NCBI GenBank assembly: GCA_039028935.1 | Contig: JBCCHD010000014.1 | Location: forward strand, 1 to 64,000 | Origin: Pseudomonadota bacterium | GTDB taxonomy: Bacteria; Pseudomonadota; Gammaproteobacteria; Steroidobacterales; SZUA-146 | Reading direction: 5' to 3' | Length of the DNA stretch: 64,000 nucleotides | Shown: one piece after another, positions 47,165-57,254 of the stretch | Position numbering within the stretch: the stretch's first letter is position 1 | Layout of the letters: every line of letters starts with the position of its first letter | Made by a program: the position numbers and the translations under genes | Notes under the pieces: generated by a model | What the model saw: only the letters and a program-made list of their open reading frames with translations | Told to the model about the DNA's origin: nothing | The model's database searches: none

Positions 47165-47205
47165 CTAAACAATGCCCACCACGGGCTTTCTTAAAATAAA
47201 AATGC

Positions 47206-48225
47206 TCAATGATGCTGACTGGCCAAACCCAGATACACGATGGTCAGCATCATGAATACGAAGGCCTGCAGCACAATCACCAAAATATGAAAAATTGCCC
47301 ACATGAGATGCAGCAACATGCCGCCTTGCGGAATGAGTACACCGCTACCGGCTAGCGCGATCGCCACCGCCATAATGACAACCAGGCTAATCACGAAGGG
47401 CCAGGTCGAGATCTTGCCTTTCACACGAAGAATGGTCGCCACAATAATGAGCGCCATTGCAATCCACGGCACAACGGATGCAGTGCCTTCCGACGCGGCG
47501 TTAGCGCCCATGATGGCAATCAATATAAAGATCAGTTCGCCCGCATAGAGATTGCCGAACAGTCGCAGCGACAGCGACACCGGCTTAGCGATAAAGGCGA
47601 CCGTTTCGAGAATCAGGTTAAATGCCACGACAAACGGCCAAAAGATCAAACCAACGCCTTTGGACGGTGGCGAGATGGGGTGCGCCCAGAATTCTTTACC
47701 GAACTCCCAAGCACCTTTGTGCTTGAGGCTATAGAAAATAATGAGCATGAATACTGTGATTGACATAGCAAACGTAATGTTCACATCGGTCGTCGGCACC
47801 ACTTTCATGTAGGGAATGCCTGCCGCCAGGGCGAGTTCAGGGATCCAATCTACGGGCACCAGATCCATGAGGTTCATCAAGAACACCCAAACAAATACGG
47901 TCAATGCTAACGGCGCAATGAATCGGCTCTTGGCGTTGAAGCCGTCCTCCACACTCTTATTCACGAAATCGATAATCATTTCGAGGAAGGCCTGCCAGCG
48001 CGTCGGCACGCCATCGGTGGCGGTTTTTGTCAAGCGACTAAAGACGAATAGAAAGAGACCGCCCAGAAAAATCGCCCAAAACATCGAGTCGACGTTGATG
48101 GTCCAGAAATTGCCGTTGCATTCATTCCAAACCCACGCGCCATCGACCTTACAAACCTGTAAGTTTTGCAGGTGGTGTTGAATGTATTCGCCTGAAGTGG
48201 CTGGGCCGTGTTCACTCGCTGCCAT
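47206..48225 (-). CDS. atpB: F1Fo ATP synthase subunit a
   Basis: The 339-residue Fo channel subunit. The ATG at 48223-48225 is preferred; the frame opens upstream but that part overlaps atpI. The N-terminal portion (about 1-55) is longer than in E. coli, with a Cys pair (VCKVDGAWVWNEC). The conserved arginine is in SLSLRLFGNLYAGELIF, facing the c ring; MNLMDLVPVDWIPELA matches the periplasmic-side segment. The C-terminus has the LQAFVFMMLTIVYL helix. All essential residues are present. It lies 17 bases downstream of atpI. Confidence 0.96.
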   Translation of the reverse strand: MAASEHGPATSGEYIQHHLQNLQVCKVDGAWVWNECNGNFWTINVDSMFWAIFLGGLFLFVFSRLTKTATDGVPTRWQAFLEMIIDFVNKSVEDGFNAKSRFIAPLALTVFVWVFLMNLMDLVPVDWIPELALAAGIPYMKVVPTTDVNITFAMSITVFMLIIFYSLKHKGAWEFGKEFWAHPISPPSKGVGLIFWPFVVAFNLILETVAFIAKPVSLSLRLFGNLYAGELIFILIAIMGANAASEGTASVVPWIAMALIIVATILRVKGKISTWPFVISLVVIMAVAIALAGSGVLIPQGGMLLHLMWAIFHILVIVLQAFVFMMLTIVYLGLASQHH

Positions 48226-48242
48226 GAAACTCTCTACTTCTC

Positions 48243-48626
48243 TTATCGTGTCAGTGCGTGTCGATCCGCGAGGATGGCCAGCCATACGCCCGCGTGCACT
48301 CCAATAAATCCGGCTAACAGTGCCCCCGCATGTAATGGCGACACCAGAAGATACACACCCAAAAACAGCCCAAACGTCAGCAGCCATTTAAAGGCTTCGC
48401 CCACGTAGGCGGCGTTCAGCATTTTGCGAGGATTGCCAGACTGGCGCACAGCCATCATGCGAGCGGCCAAAAACGCGCTCGGAATCACGCCGATCATTCC
48501 TCCCAACACCGCTGAATACCCGGCGACTCGCCCGGCAGCCACCAGGCCCACTATGCCCGCCACCCCGGTCAGACCGAGCTGCGCCAGCAAGATTTTTGTC
48601 ACCGCATTCACGTGTGCTACTCCCAC
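48243..48626 (-). CDS. atpI: F1Fo ATP synthase assembly protein AtpI
   Basis: A 127-residue inner-membrane protein with four predicted helices (about 10-30, 35-55, 75-95 and 98-118). AtpI is non-essential and helps assemble the c ring or supply magnesium. The helices include GGMIGVIPSAFLAARMM and YVGEAFKWLLTFGLFLGVYL, which match the family. It is the first gene of the operon, about 130 bases from the predicted promoter. Confidence 0.9.
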   Translation of the reverse strand: MGVAHVNAVTKILLAQLGLTGVAGIVGLVAAGRVAGYSAVLGGMIGVIPSAFLAARMMAVRQSGNPRKMLNAAYVGEAFKWLLTFGLFLGVYLLVSPLHAGALLAGFIGVHAGVWLAILADRHALTR

Positions 48627-48763
48627 TTTTCACCGCATGGCGAACTGAAACCCAGACTGGGCGGAACGCGTCCCGTTTCCGTCATAATCGTGTTGGATTG
48701 TGACGAAAATTCAGTTATTTACCGTGCTCTACCGAGCAAGGCGCACCAGCGAAAAGCGCCGGT

Positions 48764-48792
48764 ATTATAATGGGGGCGCTGCGGCTATACAA
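48764..48792 (-). promoter_or_regulatory. sigma70 promoter of the atp operon
   Basis: On the minus strand: -35 TTGTAT (48787-48792), a 17-bp spacer and a perfect TATAAT -10 (48764-48769). Transcription would start near 48757, giving a leader of about 130 bases before atpI. Confidence 0.75.
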
Positions 48793-49215
48793 CAACGCGC
48801 ACGGAAAACTTTTCGCCTATTTTTACAGCCATTCCGCGCCTCGAATAACGGCGTTCGAGCACCGATCTGGCACTCGCGAAATCAGCCACTTACCGACTCA
48901 ATTTTCATGAATCATCGATCTCCCTGCGCGATCCATTCGCCACCGTGAACGGGCAAGCGGTGCTTGCTGTGCGTATCGACCCGCCGACAAACAGCACCTG
49001 CGCAACGGTGCGCGCCGCACGATAGGATCGCGCAGACGGGTCCGTGAGGCGATCACCTAACAGGTCATACTGATTCGGGGCGCCGTTCCGGGCGGCGCGG
49101 CCAGCCCGCGTTCGAGGCCTCTGTTGTGGACGAACGCCGCGGATTATTGGGCATGACCTCGGGGCGATGTCACCGGCAACGGCGAGCTAGATTGCGCTCA
49201 GAAACGGCCGAAACA
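48793..49215. other. 423-bp gap between the atp promoter and parB
   Basis: GC-rich, without a supported gene. GCGCCG-loop-CGGCGC (49080-49098) is the only clear stem-loop; it follows the parB stop by about 120 bases on the minus strand and lacks a T-run. No DnaA-box cluster or parS was seen. Confidence 0.4.
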
Positions 49216-50094
49216 CTACTTGATGTGGGCGAGAATACCTTCGAGCTCTTCCAAAGAGTTGTAATTAATCAATAACTTACCCTTCCCACCGGCGCCCTGC
49301 TGAAAGGTCACTCGTGTGCCGAGCTTTTCACTGAGCTCGTTTTCAAGTCGGCGCACATCGTTGTCGACTGTGCGCGCGGGGGATTTTGCGGCCTCGGGTT
49401 TTGTCAGTGATTGAACGAGCCGCTCCGTTGCCCGCACGGACAGGCCACCCGCCACAACATCACGCGCAGCCCGCAGTTGCTGTCGACCGCTCAGTCCGAG
49501 CAGCGCCCGCGCATGGCCCATTTCAAGTTCACGCGACTCCAACATTTTCTGCACGTCGAGCTCGAGCTCCATGAGCCGCATGAGGTTACTCACCGACGCG
49601 CGCGAGCGACCCACCATCTCCGCGAGTTCCTGATGGGTACACTCAGTCTTTTGCTTAAGTTTGTAGAGGCCGCGCGACTCTTCCATCGGGTTGAGGTCTT
49701 CGCGCTGCATGTTCTCAATGAGCGCCAGCGCCGTGGCTTGCGTATCGTCAAGATCACGTACGACGGCCGGCACCTTGTCGAGCCCCGCGAGCTGCGCGGC
49801 TCGCCAGCGGCGTTCACCCGCGACGATTTCGTATTTGCCACCGGACTTAGGCCGCACGAGAATCGGCTGAGCAATGCCTTGTGACTTAATCGAATCGGCC
49901 AGCTCCTGAAGCGCCTCAGGCCGCATATCGACCCGAGGCTGCATTTCGCCACGCTCGAGTAAATCGACCGGCAGTTCTTTGAGCCCAACCGTTGCCGAGG
50001 ACTCGGCCGCACCGGCGGCTGCCGGTTTGCGCCGGGCCTCACCGCTTAACAGTGCATCCAACCCGGTGCCCAGACCTTTTCGTTTTCCCGCCAT
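49216..50094 (-). CDS. parB: Chromosome-partitioning protein ParB
   Basis: A 292-residue CTP-binding DNA clamp that loads at parS sites and recruits ParA and SMC. The ATG at 50092-50094 gives MAGKRKGLGTGLDALLSGE, the family's N-terminal ParA-stimulating patch. The CTPase region has PRVDMRPEALQELADSIKSQG and GERRWRAAQLAG. The helix-turn-helix is TECTHQELAEMVGRSRASVSNLMRLMEL in pattern. C-terminal dimerisation part (about 245-292) is present. parA is about 7 kb upstream, with other genes between, which is unusual. Confidence 0.96.
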   Translation of the reverse strand: MAGKRKGLGTGLDALLSGEARRKPAAAGAAESSATVGLKELPVDLLERGEMQPRVDMRPEALQELADSIKSQGIAQPILVRPKSGGKYEIVAGERRWRAAQLAGLDKVPAVVRDLDDTQATALALIENMQREDLNPMEESRGLYKLKQKTECTHQELAEMVGRSRASVSNLMRLMELELDVQKMLESRELEMGHARALLGLSGRQQLRAARDVVAGGLSVRATERLVQSLTKPEAAKSPARTVDNDVRRLENELSEKLGTRVTFQQGAGGKGKLLINYNSLEELEGILAHIK

Positions 50095-50246
50095 GGTGTG
50101 CTCGCGTCTCAATGAGGGTCGACAATATAAACGTAACCGCTGGCCACAACCAGCGCAATGTCGAGCGTGATCAGGCGATCGCCCCAACGGCTGTTGTCGG
50201 ACCCTCGCCACCGATGGGCCGCGCCGCGCGACAGAACGGTGGAACG

Positions 50247-51218
50247 TTAATCGCTTAGCGGCAGCTCAATACGCGCCTGCTGACGCAGATAGTAAAGGCC
50301 CAACAGTGCGGGTGTGTCGCTGTAGATGTAATACACCGGAATCTTCGCCAAATAGTGGCGATATCGCCCTTTGTTTTCGAAGCGCGTTCGAAACGCCTGA
50401 TGGTTTAGCAGACCCTGGTTCTTTTTGACGATGCCGCCACCGACATAAACCCCGCCCGATGCGCCGAGCGTAAGCGCCAGGTTCGCACCGACATTGGCCA
50501 GGAGATTAAAAAACAGCGCAAACACCTCGAGCGCCTCGGCATCGCCTGCTTTGGCCAACTCGCTAATGGCAGACGGCGACGCCTCTTTTTTGGAAATAAA
50601 GTGGTAGACGTTCTGCAAACCGGCACCGGACAGCGCGCGTTCGGCCGATGCGTGGCCGTATTTGTCCCGCAAATACCGACACAATGCCTCTTCTTGTTCG
50701 GTGTTCGCCGCCAGGGTGACATGCCCACCCTCGCCGGGCACAGCGAGCCAGCGCGAGCCGGTCCATACCGCACTCGACACGCCAAGACCGGTGCCCGCAC
50801 CCAGCACCGCCTTAGTGGCGTAGGGCGACGGCGTGGGGTTGCCGCCGTTTTGCACCACGTCGTCGCTGGGTAGCATCGACAATGAGTAAGCTAACGCCTC
50901 AAAATCATTGATCAGTCGAGTTTGCCGCGCGCCGACCGCATGGCTAATGTCCGAGGCCATAAAATGCCAGTCGCGATTGAGCATATCCACCCGATCGCCA
51001 TTGACCGGTCCTGCTACACCCAAAATGACTTCTTCGACCTCACCATGCTGCGCCTTTTGCCGCGCCACATAGCGATGCAGCAGCGCTTCCAGCGAGTCAA
51101 ACCGGTCGTTATCAAACGCCTCAATGGCCAGCAGACCCTTTTCTGTCCCCACTGCACACCGTGTGTGCGTACCGCCCACATCAGCAAGAAGCGTGTAAGT
51201 TGAAGTCAGCAGCGTCAA
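50247..51218 (-). CDS. glk: Glucokinase
   Basis: Phosphorylates glucose with ATP in the cytoplasm. A 323-residue member of the proteobacterial Glk family: YTLLADVGGTHTRCAV (phosphate loop), LGVAGPVNGDRVDMLN, NDFEALAYSL (with the sugar-binding Asn-Asp), VLGAGTGLGVSS and VPGEGGHVTLA (Glu ligand). The only in-frame start before the conserved LADVGGTH is a TTG at 51216-51218, so the exact start is less sure. It lies between the separated parA and parB genes, with parB 152 bases downstream. Divergent from the GIY-YIG gene. Confidence 0.93.
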   Translation of the reverse strand: MTLLTSTYTLLADVGGTHTRCAVGTEKGLLAIEAFDNDRFDSLEALLHRYVARQKAQHGEVEEVILGVAGPVNGDRVDMLNRDWHFMASDISHAVGARQTRLINDFEALAYSLSMLPSDDVVQNGGNPTPSPYATKAVLGAGTGLGVSSAVWTGSRWLAVPGEGGHVTLAANTEQEEALCRYLRDKYGHASAERALSGAGLQNVYHFISKKEASPSAISELAKAGDAEALEVFALFFNLLANVGANLALTLGASGGVYVGGGIVKKNQGLLNHQAFRTRFENKGRYRHYLAKIPVYYIYSDTPALLGLYYLRQQARIELPLSD

Positions 51219-51272
51219 GGTAGCTCGCGTTCAATTCAGGGAATGACCGCGAGAATGATAGTATAGACACCA

Positions 51273-51542
51273 ATGAAAACAACACCCACGACTGACAACT
51301 GGCATGTTTACATAGTCGAATGCGCCGATCGGACTCTCTACACCGGCATCAGCACAGACGTCGATCGACGCATCAGTCTTCATAACGCAGGCCGAGGGGC
51401 GAAGTACACGCGCGTGCGACGACCGGTCAGCTTGGTCTACCGCGAAGTCGCCTCCGACCGTGGCAGTGCATTACGACGCGAATACGCGATTAAACAACTG
51501 TCTGCCCAACAAAAACGGCAGCTGATTCAACAACACGCGTGA
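51273..51542 (+). CDS. GIY-YIG domain protein (YhbQ-like)
   Basis: An 89-residue stand-alone GIY-YIG domain. HVYIVECADRTLYTGIS carries the paired tyrosines of the GIY...YIG core (here VYI and YTG), Arg in VDRRISLHN follows, and the GAKYTRVRRPVSLVY strand completes the fold. The C-terminal helix REYAIKQLSAQQKRQLI is typical of UPF0213/YhbQ-type proteins. Such proteins may cut DNA, but their biology is little known. It is the only plus-strand gene between parA and parB, divergent from glk by 54 bases. Confidence 0.9.
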   Translation: MKTTPTTDNWHVYIVECADRTLYTGISTDVDRRISLHNAGRGAKYTRVRRPVSLVYREVASDRGSALRREYAIKQLSAQQKRQLIQQHA

Positions 51543-51684
51543 ATGGCTGGGGCGCCGTGCCCCACGTCGGTAAAGGTTTGCCGAGCGGTACACCAAATGT
51601 CCGATGCCGGATACCGAACCGCGAGTACCAACGCAATCTTTCTTGCTGCGATACGACCAACACATCGTAATCGCTTGCGGCTCG

Positions 51685-52581
51685 CTAACCGACCATCGCT
51701 TTCACAGTCGTCTCGGTCGCTTGCCGTTGGGCCTCGGTGCCCACTGTTGCTTTTTTGAGCGTATTTAACTCTACGTCGGGCAGGTCCTTGGCAATATAGG
51801 GAATGTGCAGATCGGTCGGCTCGGTCGCGCTAAGCATGTGTTCAATCTGCCGTGACGCCTTGATAGACGCTTCGAGAATCGACGCGAGCTTGTTGTCGGC
51901 GGAACGCTGCTCAGCCCGATGTTGATAGGCCACCACAATCTCCTGCGGCAGCTTCCAGTGATTAACCAGCTCATGGGTAACGGTTTCGATCGAGTAGCCC
52001 AGTTTACCCACGCACAACTCTTCCATTTTGAGCTCATCGTCTTCAGTGTGTGCATTGAGCACATCACTGGTCTTCTCAGGCAGACTGCACGCCAGCGCCA
52101 TCAAGCCGAGGCTGTGGCAAAGGCCAGCAATATAGGCAAACTCTCGTTCGGTTGGATCGAGGTCTTCGACCACCTTCGAGAATCGTTGTGCCGCCGCGGC
52201 CGTGTTTAGAGCTCGGTTCCAAAAGCGGTCAGAATCAAAGCCCAAGCAGGCGCTGAGATCAAACGTTCGATTGGTCGCCAATGCAAAGGCCAGTGAACGC
52301 ACGGCATCTGGCCCCAACACGCGGCCGACAACAACGCGCATGTCACTTACCGGCTCCTGCAAACCGTAGTAGGCAGAATTGGCTAAGGAAAACAGTCGCG
52401 CACTGATCGTCGGATCACCGCTTACAATATCCGCAATATCGTTACCACTAATAAATTCATCCTGAAATCGCGCAATGATCTCCTGCGCGACATCCGGCAG
52501 CGGCGGCAAACTTCGTATCATGCTGACTAACGTGCTGGCATTGCACGTGTCGACGTCGGCGGCGGCTATTGTAGTGTCCAT
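51685..52581 (-). CDS. HDOD-domain signalling protein
   Basis: A 298-residue cytoplasmic HDOD protein. MIRSLPPLPDVAQEIIARFQDE opens the HDOD domain, then DIADIVSGDPTISARLFSLANSAYYG and FAYIAGLCHSLGLMALA, where the usual metal-binding HD pair is not kept as in HD-GYP proteins. HDOD proteins are non-catalytic or poorly defined partners in signalling, often in motility and c-di-GMP networks. It lies 92 bases after the large GGDEF/EAL gene on the same strand, so joint expression is likely. Confidence 0.88.
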   Translation of the reverse strand: MDTTIAAADVDTCNASTLVSMIRSLPPLPDVAQEIIARFQDEFISGNDIADIVSGDPTISARLFSLANSAYYGLQEPVSDMRVVVGRVLGPDAVRSLAFALATNRTFDLSACLGFDSDRFWNRALNTAAAAQRFSKVVEDLDPTEREFAYIAGLCHSLGLMALACSLPEKTSDVLNAHTEDDELKMEELCVGKLGYSIETVTHELVNHWKLPQEIVVAYQHRAEQRSADNKLASILEASIKASRQIEHMLSATEPTDLHIPYIAKDLPDVELNTLKKATVGTEAQRQATETTVKAMVG

Positions 52582-52673
52582 AATGCGTTCTCACTCATGG
52601 CTAATTGGTTTCGACGCCGTCGCGGTGCGAGCACTACGGCAGGGTCGAAACGCAGGGAAGATTAAGAAAGACC

Positions 52674-55600
52674 TCATGCCGAACGCTCGATGTCAGGCGG
52701 CAGGATCAGTTTGTTTTCGGCTTCGGGGTCAGGGCCGATCATGGCGCCCATAGGTAACTCGGCAAACACCGTTTCAGGGCGATGAACACCAAAGCCCTGG
52801 ACGTAATCGATGCCAAGCTCTTTTACCGCATTGAGAATCTGGTCATTCTCAACAAACTCAGCGATCGACTTAATATTCATCGTGCGAGCGATATCAATAA
52901 TCGAACGCACAAAAATGCGATCGATTTCGTCGGTCAAGATATCGCGAATAAACATGCCGTCGATTTTTATGAAATCGACCGGCAGTTTCTTAAGGTAACC
53001 AAAAGACGACAGGCCGCTGCCGAAGTCATCGAGTGCAAACTGGCAGCCCATATCGTGCAGCGCCGACATCATCCGACCGGCCTCACCGACATTTCGTATA
53101 ACGGCGGTCTCGGTAATTTCGAAATTGATCATGCCTTCGGGTAGGCGACAGTTTTTAACCGCGTCGATCAAGAAATCAACGAACCGCTTATCTCCAACGC
53201 TAGAGCCCGATAAATTAATCCAATAGCGACGACCGAGGCTGCCAAATGACTGATGGAGATACAGCGTTTTGAACAGATTCTCCACAACCCACTTATCGAG
53301 CTTCACAATGAGTCCGTATCGCTCGGCAGACGGTAAGAAGGCGCCAGGTGGAATCAGCTTACGTGAGTCTGGATCGCGCATGCGCAACAACACTTCCATG
53401 CGCTCAGGCTCACCCTCGATGGGTTCAACCGGGCGAATGAACTGCCCGTAGAGCGCGAAGCTGCTGTTATCCATCGCTTCGTTGAGTCTCTGCACCCAAC
53501 GCACTTCGCCGCGCTTTTCATTCACCGACTCGCCATCGCCTTGAACGAAGTGAACACGGTTTCTGCCAGCGTCCTTTGAGTGATAACACGCCGCGTCAGC
53601 GAGCTGGGTAATCTCTTCGATCGTGCCCAATGACTGGTCGACTCGCACCGCGCCCATGCTGACCCCAATACGGTACGTATTGGTATCCCATTGGAACTGG
53701 AAATCCTCAACAGCGGCTCGAATCGACTCCGCCACGCGATGCGCCACATCATTCGGACATCGCCATAAAATAAGGCCAAACTCATCGCCACCCAGACGCG
53801 CCACGGTATCATCGGCGCGCACTTGGTCGCGGATAATCTGGCTGACCTGTCGAAGCAACTCATCACCCGCTAAATGCCCGGATGTATCATTGACAATCTT
53901 AAATTGGTCCAGATCCATGAGCACGAGATAAGACGGTATATCGCCATCTTCGCTTTGCTTATGCGCCTTTTGTAGCGCCGCCTGAAATGAGCGGCGATTG
54001 ACCAGTCCAGTCAGTTCGTCATAACTCGCCTGATACTCCAACGCATCGGTCAATCGTCGAGCCTCTGTGATGTCTTGTATCTGTACAATGCAATAAACAA
54101 ACTCTCCCTGTTCGTTTCGCACCGCCGTTAAGAACAGCCGTGCATTGAGCAATTCACCATCGTGCGCAATACAACTACATTCGGTGTCGTAGTATTCGTA
54201 CTCATCATTTAACAACCGCAGAAACTGCGTGCGCATTGTGCCGCGATCTTCCTCATCGACGAACGTCAGAGCATTAATGCGAAGCCTGCCATCTTGACGC
54301 CGCTCGGGCCGGACAAACATCTCCTGATAGGCACGATTCGAATTCAGGATCAGACCGTCCCGATCAATAAATGCCATGCCGATGGGTGTCGATTGAAACG
54401 CGACGCGAAACCGGGTCTCAACTTCTTCACGAGCAATGTCTGCAAGCCGTCGCTCCTCGCTTTCCTGCAATAATTGTTCATTGCTGGCAACTAATCGTCG
54501 GTGCCCTTCTTCGATCGATTTTGTGCGATCGTCCACTTCTCGTCGCAACTTGAGGTTGTGACGCTTGATTGCCCGTGTCCGGACGGCGTATCCCGCGTAC
54601 AACACAAACAAGATGGCGGCAAGCACCGACAACAGGAACCAGCGCTTTAGCCAAAACGGTGCAAGCACCTCGAACGAGAACGCCTCGTTATTGAAAAACC
54701 ACTGTCCATCGAGATATCGAGCTCGAACTTCGAAGCGGTATTGACCGGGCGGGAGACCAGAGTAGTTCACGCTACGCGAGCGATCGGGCGTGCTCCAATT
54801 AATGTCGTGGCCGACTAGGCGATAGCTGTATTCAACCGAATGGGGCTCGAGCAGCGAGACTCCATCAAACACAAACTGCATGCCGTTGTCGCTGTACTCA
54901 ACCTGACTACCCGGCGTAAGACCCGTTTGCGTTTTTTGCGTTCGTGCGCTCAGCACCTGCGGCGTGATCGGCACCCGTGTCGGCATTTCATAGCGTAAAT
55001 CCATGCGCGTCGCGCCATCGATCGTACCAAACCACAGATAGCCATCGCGATCGAGAAAATTCGCGTGCGCATTGACTTCCAGCCCCATAAACCCATGAAG
55101 CAAACTGAGTCCACGACTGTAGAGTGTCGCCGGGTCAAAGAAGAACACCCCTTTCTCGCCGCCCAACAATAGCGAGCCATCGTCTTGGACAAACACGGAG
55201 TAGACGTTTTGGTCACTCATTGGGGAATCCCGCGTGTAGTCCCGAGTTTGGCCCTCTTTGAAGTGAATGAGAACGCTATCCTCGCCGGCCAACCACACTT
55301 CGTTCTCGCCCGCCGCCTCGACATGGCTAAACAATTTGTCGGTCAGACCGTATTTCTCGCCGTAAAATTCATGCCGATATTGGCCATTCGCCATCGGTCG
55401 CAGTACGCCGAGACCGTCTTCATCGACGCCGTACCAAATGTTTCCCGCTGGGTCCTCAGACAGTGAATAGATCGGTCCTTTGGAGGAGTCGTCCACCGGC
55501 ACTGCAGGACCCGCCGCATCGACATCAATAGTCAAGATGCCCGCGCCGTCTGTGGCTAGCCAAAGACGGCCGGTGCCATCCAAATGGGAGTCGAGAATGA

Positions 55601-56864
55601 TCTGGTTGGCCGTACCTGCCACCAACGTTGCCACATCACGCTGTGTATCAAGACGAAAAAGGCCTCGCCCCGCCACACCCACATAAAGCACACCGTCGAC
55701 ATAGGATTCAACCACCCGAACACGGCCCGAAGGCAGGTCGTAGCGCGCAGACAGGTCTGTGACAACACGGTTGGTGGAGTGTTTCAGCAAGGAAGTGCCG
55801 GTGCCGTAATAGAAATTACCCGCATCGTCTTGGGTCACCACCCAAACAACACTTGAGTTGGCGGAAAAGCGATTTCGGTAATGCGTGAATCGATTACCCA
55901 GATGGCGATATAGACCGCCATAGCGCCCCAACCACAGCGTGTCCTCGTGATCGATATACAGGGTATTGACCTCTGCCAAATCGGGGAACGAGACGAACTC
56001 TTCGCGACGCTCGCCGCTTAAGTCCACGCGTGACAGGAAGCCATAGACGCTTTCATCGGTGCTGATCCACACATCGCCGGTTCGACCGGCGACGATGTTA
56101 TTGATCGGGTCGGTGCCAGGGACCGTATGCCGAACACTAAACCAACCGTCTTTGAGCACGCCCACTTCGCGCTGCTCATTCACAAGCCAATGCACGCCGT
56201 CCAACATGTAGCTGCTGACAACGTTCTCCTGCACGAGCTCGATGTCGACGTCGCTGCCACCTGACCATTTGAAGAGTTGGTTGTCTTGCACAAACCATAG
56301 CGCATCATTCCAAACGCTCAGTTGCGATGTTTTCTCCTGGCTACCACGTAGGAGAGCCGGGGTGGCATCGAGGTTTCCAATTGGCAAACTGAACAGGCCT
56401 GCATCTTCTGTCGCAAACACAAAGCGACCGCGAAACCGAACGAACTCTCGCACAACCGAATCACTCAACCCCTTGAGCGGGGTGATGCTCGTCACCGAGG
56501 TGTTATCGATTAAAATCAGGTTGCTTTTGGCATCGGTCAGCCAAATCTGGCCAGCGGAGGTGGTGTGAAGCGCCGTTACGTAGTTATAAAGCAGCCCATC
56601 GGCCTTGGTGAAATTTAGAAACTCAACCCCATCATAGCGATTGAGTCCTCGATGAGTGGCCACCCAAAGATGACCCGCGTCATCTTGTGTAATGGCCAAC
56701 ACGTCGCCCTGACTCAATCCATCCACCGTGTCGTATTGCAACATCGGCGGTTCTGCCTCCCACAGGGTACCCTTCGGTTCCTTATGAGCGGCATTCGCAT
56801 AGGCGCACACGCCGACTGCAACAATAAGCGCAAGCTGTTGATATAGTTTCATGCTGTCTGCCAT
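52674..56864 (-). CDS. Large sensor: periplasmic Reg_prop propeller, Y_Y_Y, TM, PAS, GGDEF and EAL domains
   Basis: A 1396-residue membrane sensor that may make and break c-di-GMP. The ATG at 56862-56864 is preferred (CAGGGG just upstream), with another at 56852. After a signal/anchor come periplasmic seven-bladed two-component propeller repeats (to about 670; GHLWVATHRGLNRYDG, DTLWLGRYGGLYRH), a Y_Y_Y domain near 681 (VEYSYRLVGHDINW) and a TM helix near 740-765. A coiled coil, a PAS domain near 825-940, GGDEF near 1026 and EAL from about 1158 follow. RADD five residues before GGDEF fits the inhibitory RxxD site. The EAL domain reads EVLLR but keeps NLSGS, FEITETA, DDFGSG, FIKIDG and AEFVE, so it should be competent. 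Confidence 0.93.
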   Translation of the reverse strand: MADSMKLYQQLALIVAVGVCAYANAAHKEPKGTLWEAEPPMLQYDTVDGLSQGDVLAITQDDAGHLWVATHRGLNRYDGVEFLNFTKADGLLYNYVTALHTTSAGQIWLTDAKSNLILIDNTSVTSITPLKGLSDSVVREFVRFRGRFVFATEDAGLFSLPIGNLDATPALLRGSQEKTSQLSVWNDALWFVQDNQLFKWSGGSDVDIELVQENVVSSYMLDGVHWLVNEQREVGVLKDGWFSVRHTVPGTDPINNIVAGRTGDVWISTDESVYGFLSRVDLSGERREEFVSFPDLAEVNTLYIDHEDTLWLGRYGGLYRHLGNRFTHYRNRFSANSSVVWVVTQDDAGNFYYGTGTSLLKHSTNRVVTDLSARYDLPSGRVRVVESYVDGVLYVGVAGRGLFRLDTQRDVATLVAGTANQIILDSHLDGTGRLWLATDGAGILTIDVDAAGPAVPVDDSSKGPIYSLSEDPAGNIWYGVDEDGLGVLRPMANGQYRHEFYGEKYGLTDKLFSHVEAAGENEVWLAGEDSVLIHFKEGQTRDYTRDSPMSDQNVYSVFVQDDGSLLLGGEKGVFFFDPATLYSRGLSLLHGFMGLEVNAHANFLDRDGYLWFGTIDGATRMDLRYEMPTRVPITPQVLSARTQKTQTGLTPGSQVEYSDNGMQFVFDGVSLLEPHSVEYSYRLVGHDINWSTPDRSRSVNYSGLPPGQYRFEVRARYLDGQWFFNNEAFSFEVLAPFWLKRWFLLSVLAAILFVLYAGYAVRTRAIKRHNLKLRREVDDRTKSIEEGHRRLVASNEQLLQESEERRLADIAREEVETRFRVAFQSTPIGMAFIDRDGLILNSNRAYQEMFVRPERRQDGRLRINALTFVDEEDRGTMRTQFLRLLNDEYEYYDTECSCIAHDGELLNARLFLTAVRNEQGEFVYCIVQIQDITEARRLTDALEYQASYDELTGLVNRRSFQAALQKAHKQSEDGDIPSYLVLMDLDQFKIVNDTSGHLAGDELLRQVSQIIRDQVRADDTVARLGGDEFGLILWRCPNDVAHRVAESIRAAVEDFQFQWDTNTYRIGVSMGAVRVDQSLGTIEEITQLADAACYHSKDAGRNRVHFVQGDGESVNEKRGEVRWVQRLNEAMDNSSFALYGQFIRPVEPIEGEPERMEVLLRMRDPDSRKLIPPGAFLPSAERYGLIVKLDKWVVENLFKTLYLHQSFGSLGRRYWINLSGSSVGDKRFVDFLIDAVKNCRLPEGMINFEITETAVIRNVGEAGRMMSALHDMGCQFALDDFGSGLSSFGYLKKLPVDFIKIDGMFIRDILTDEIDRIFVRSIIDIARTMNIKSIAEFVENDQILNAVKELGIDYVQGFGVHRPETVFAELPMGAMIGPDPEAENKLILPPDIERSA

Positions 56865-57254
56865 CGAGCCCCTGCTGAATAAGATAGCGACCGCCACCGA
56901 CAGAACTTGAGCGATGAAAATCAGGACGTTATGTCCACTTCGCAAGGAGGATCGCTCGATGACACGGTCGTGTTCAGGCTCGCCAGAATGGCGACGTTCG
57001 ACGCACGATGCGCCGTGGCGGGCAACCGGCAACGACGGTTGGGCGCAGCGCGCGCTACGCCGCGCGTTACTGGACTGGATTCGCGTTCGGCTGCACCGGC
57101 ATTCGCCGGTCAGCGTGGCCTTTACAAAGAGTATCGAACGCGCAGACGGGTCGGCTGGCCTGGGCTAGGCCGAATCTGTTGAGCGCTTTTGTGCCGGTTT
57201 GGGCTAGGGCGGTGCTTTTATAAGGTGTTGCGCAGCGATCGAGCGATGGTCGGG
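56865..57254. other. 390-bp gap between the sensor gene and parA, with three GGGCTAGG copies
   Basis: No gene is supported; open frames here look random. GGGCTAGG occurs at 57162, 57201 and 57252, the last overlapping the parA stop. The region should hold the promoter of the sensor gene; no strong promoter was identified. No parS palindrome was found. Confidence 0.4.

Noticed and set aside
48627-49215. Chromosome replication origin near parB/atp
   Set aside because: No cluster of TTATCCACA-type DnaA boxes and no AT-rich unwinding region; the adjacency of rsmG-par genes alone is not enough.
56865-57254. parS site near parA
   Set aside because: No match to the TGTTTCACGTGAAACA palindrome was found here or near parB.
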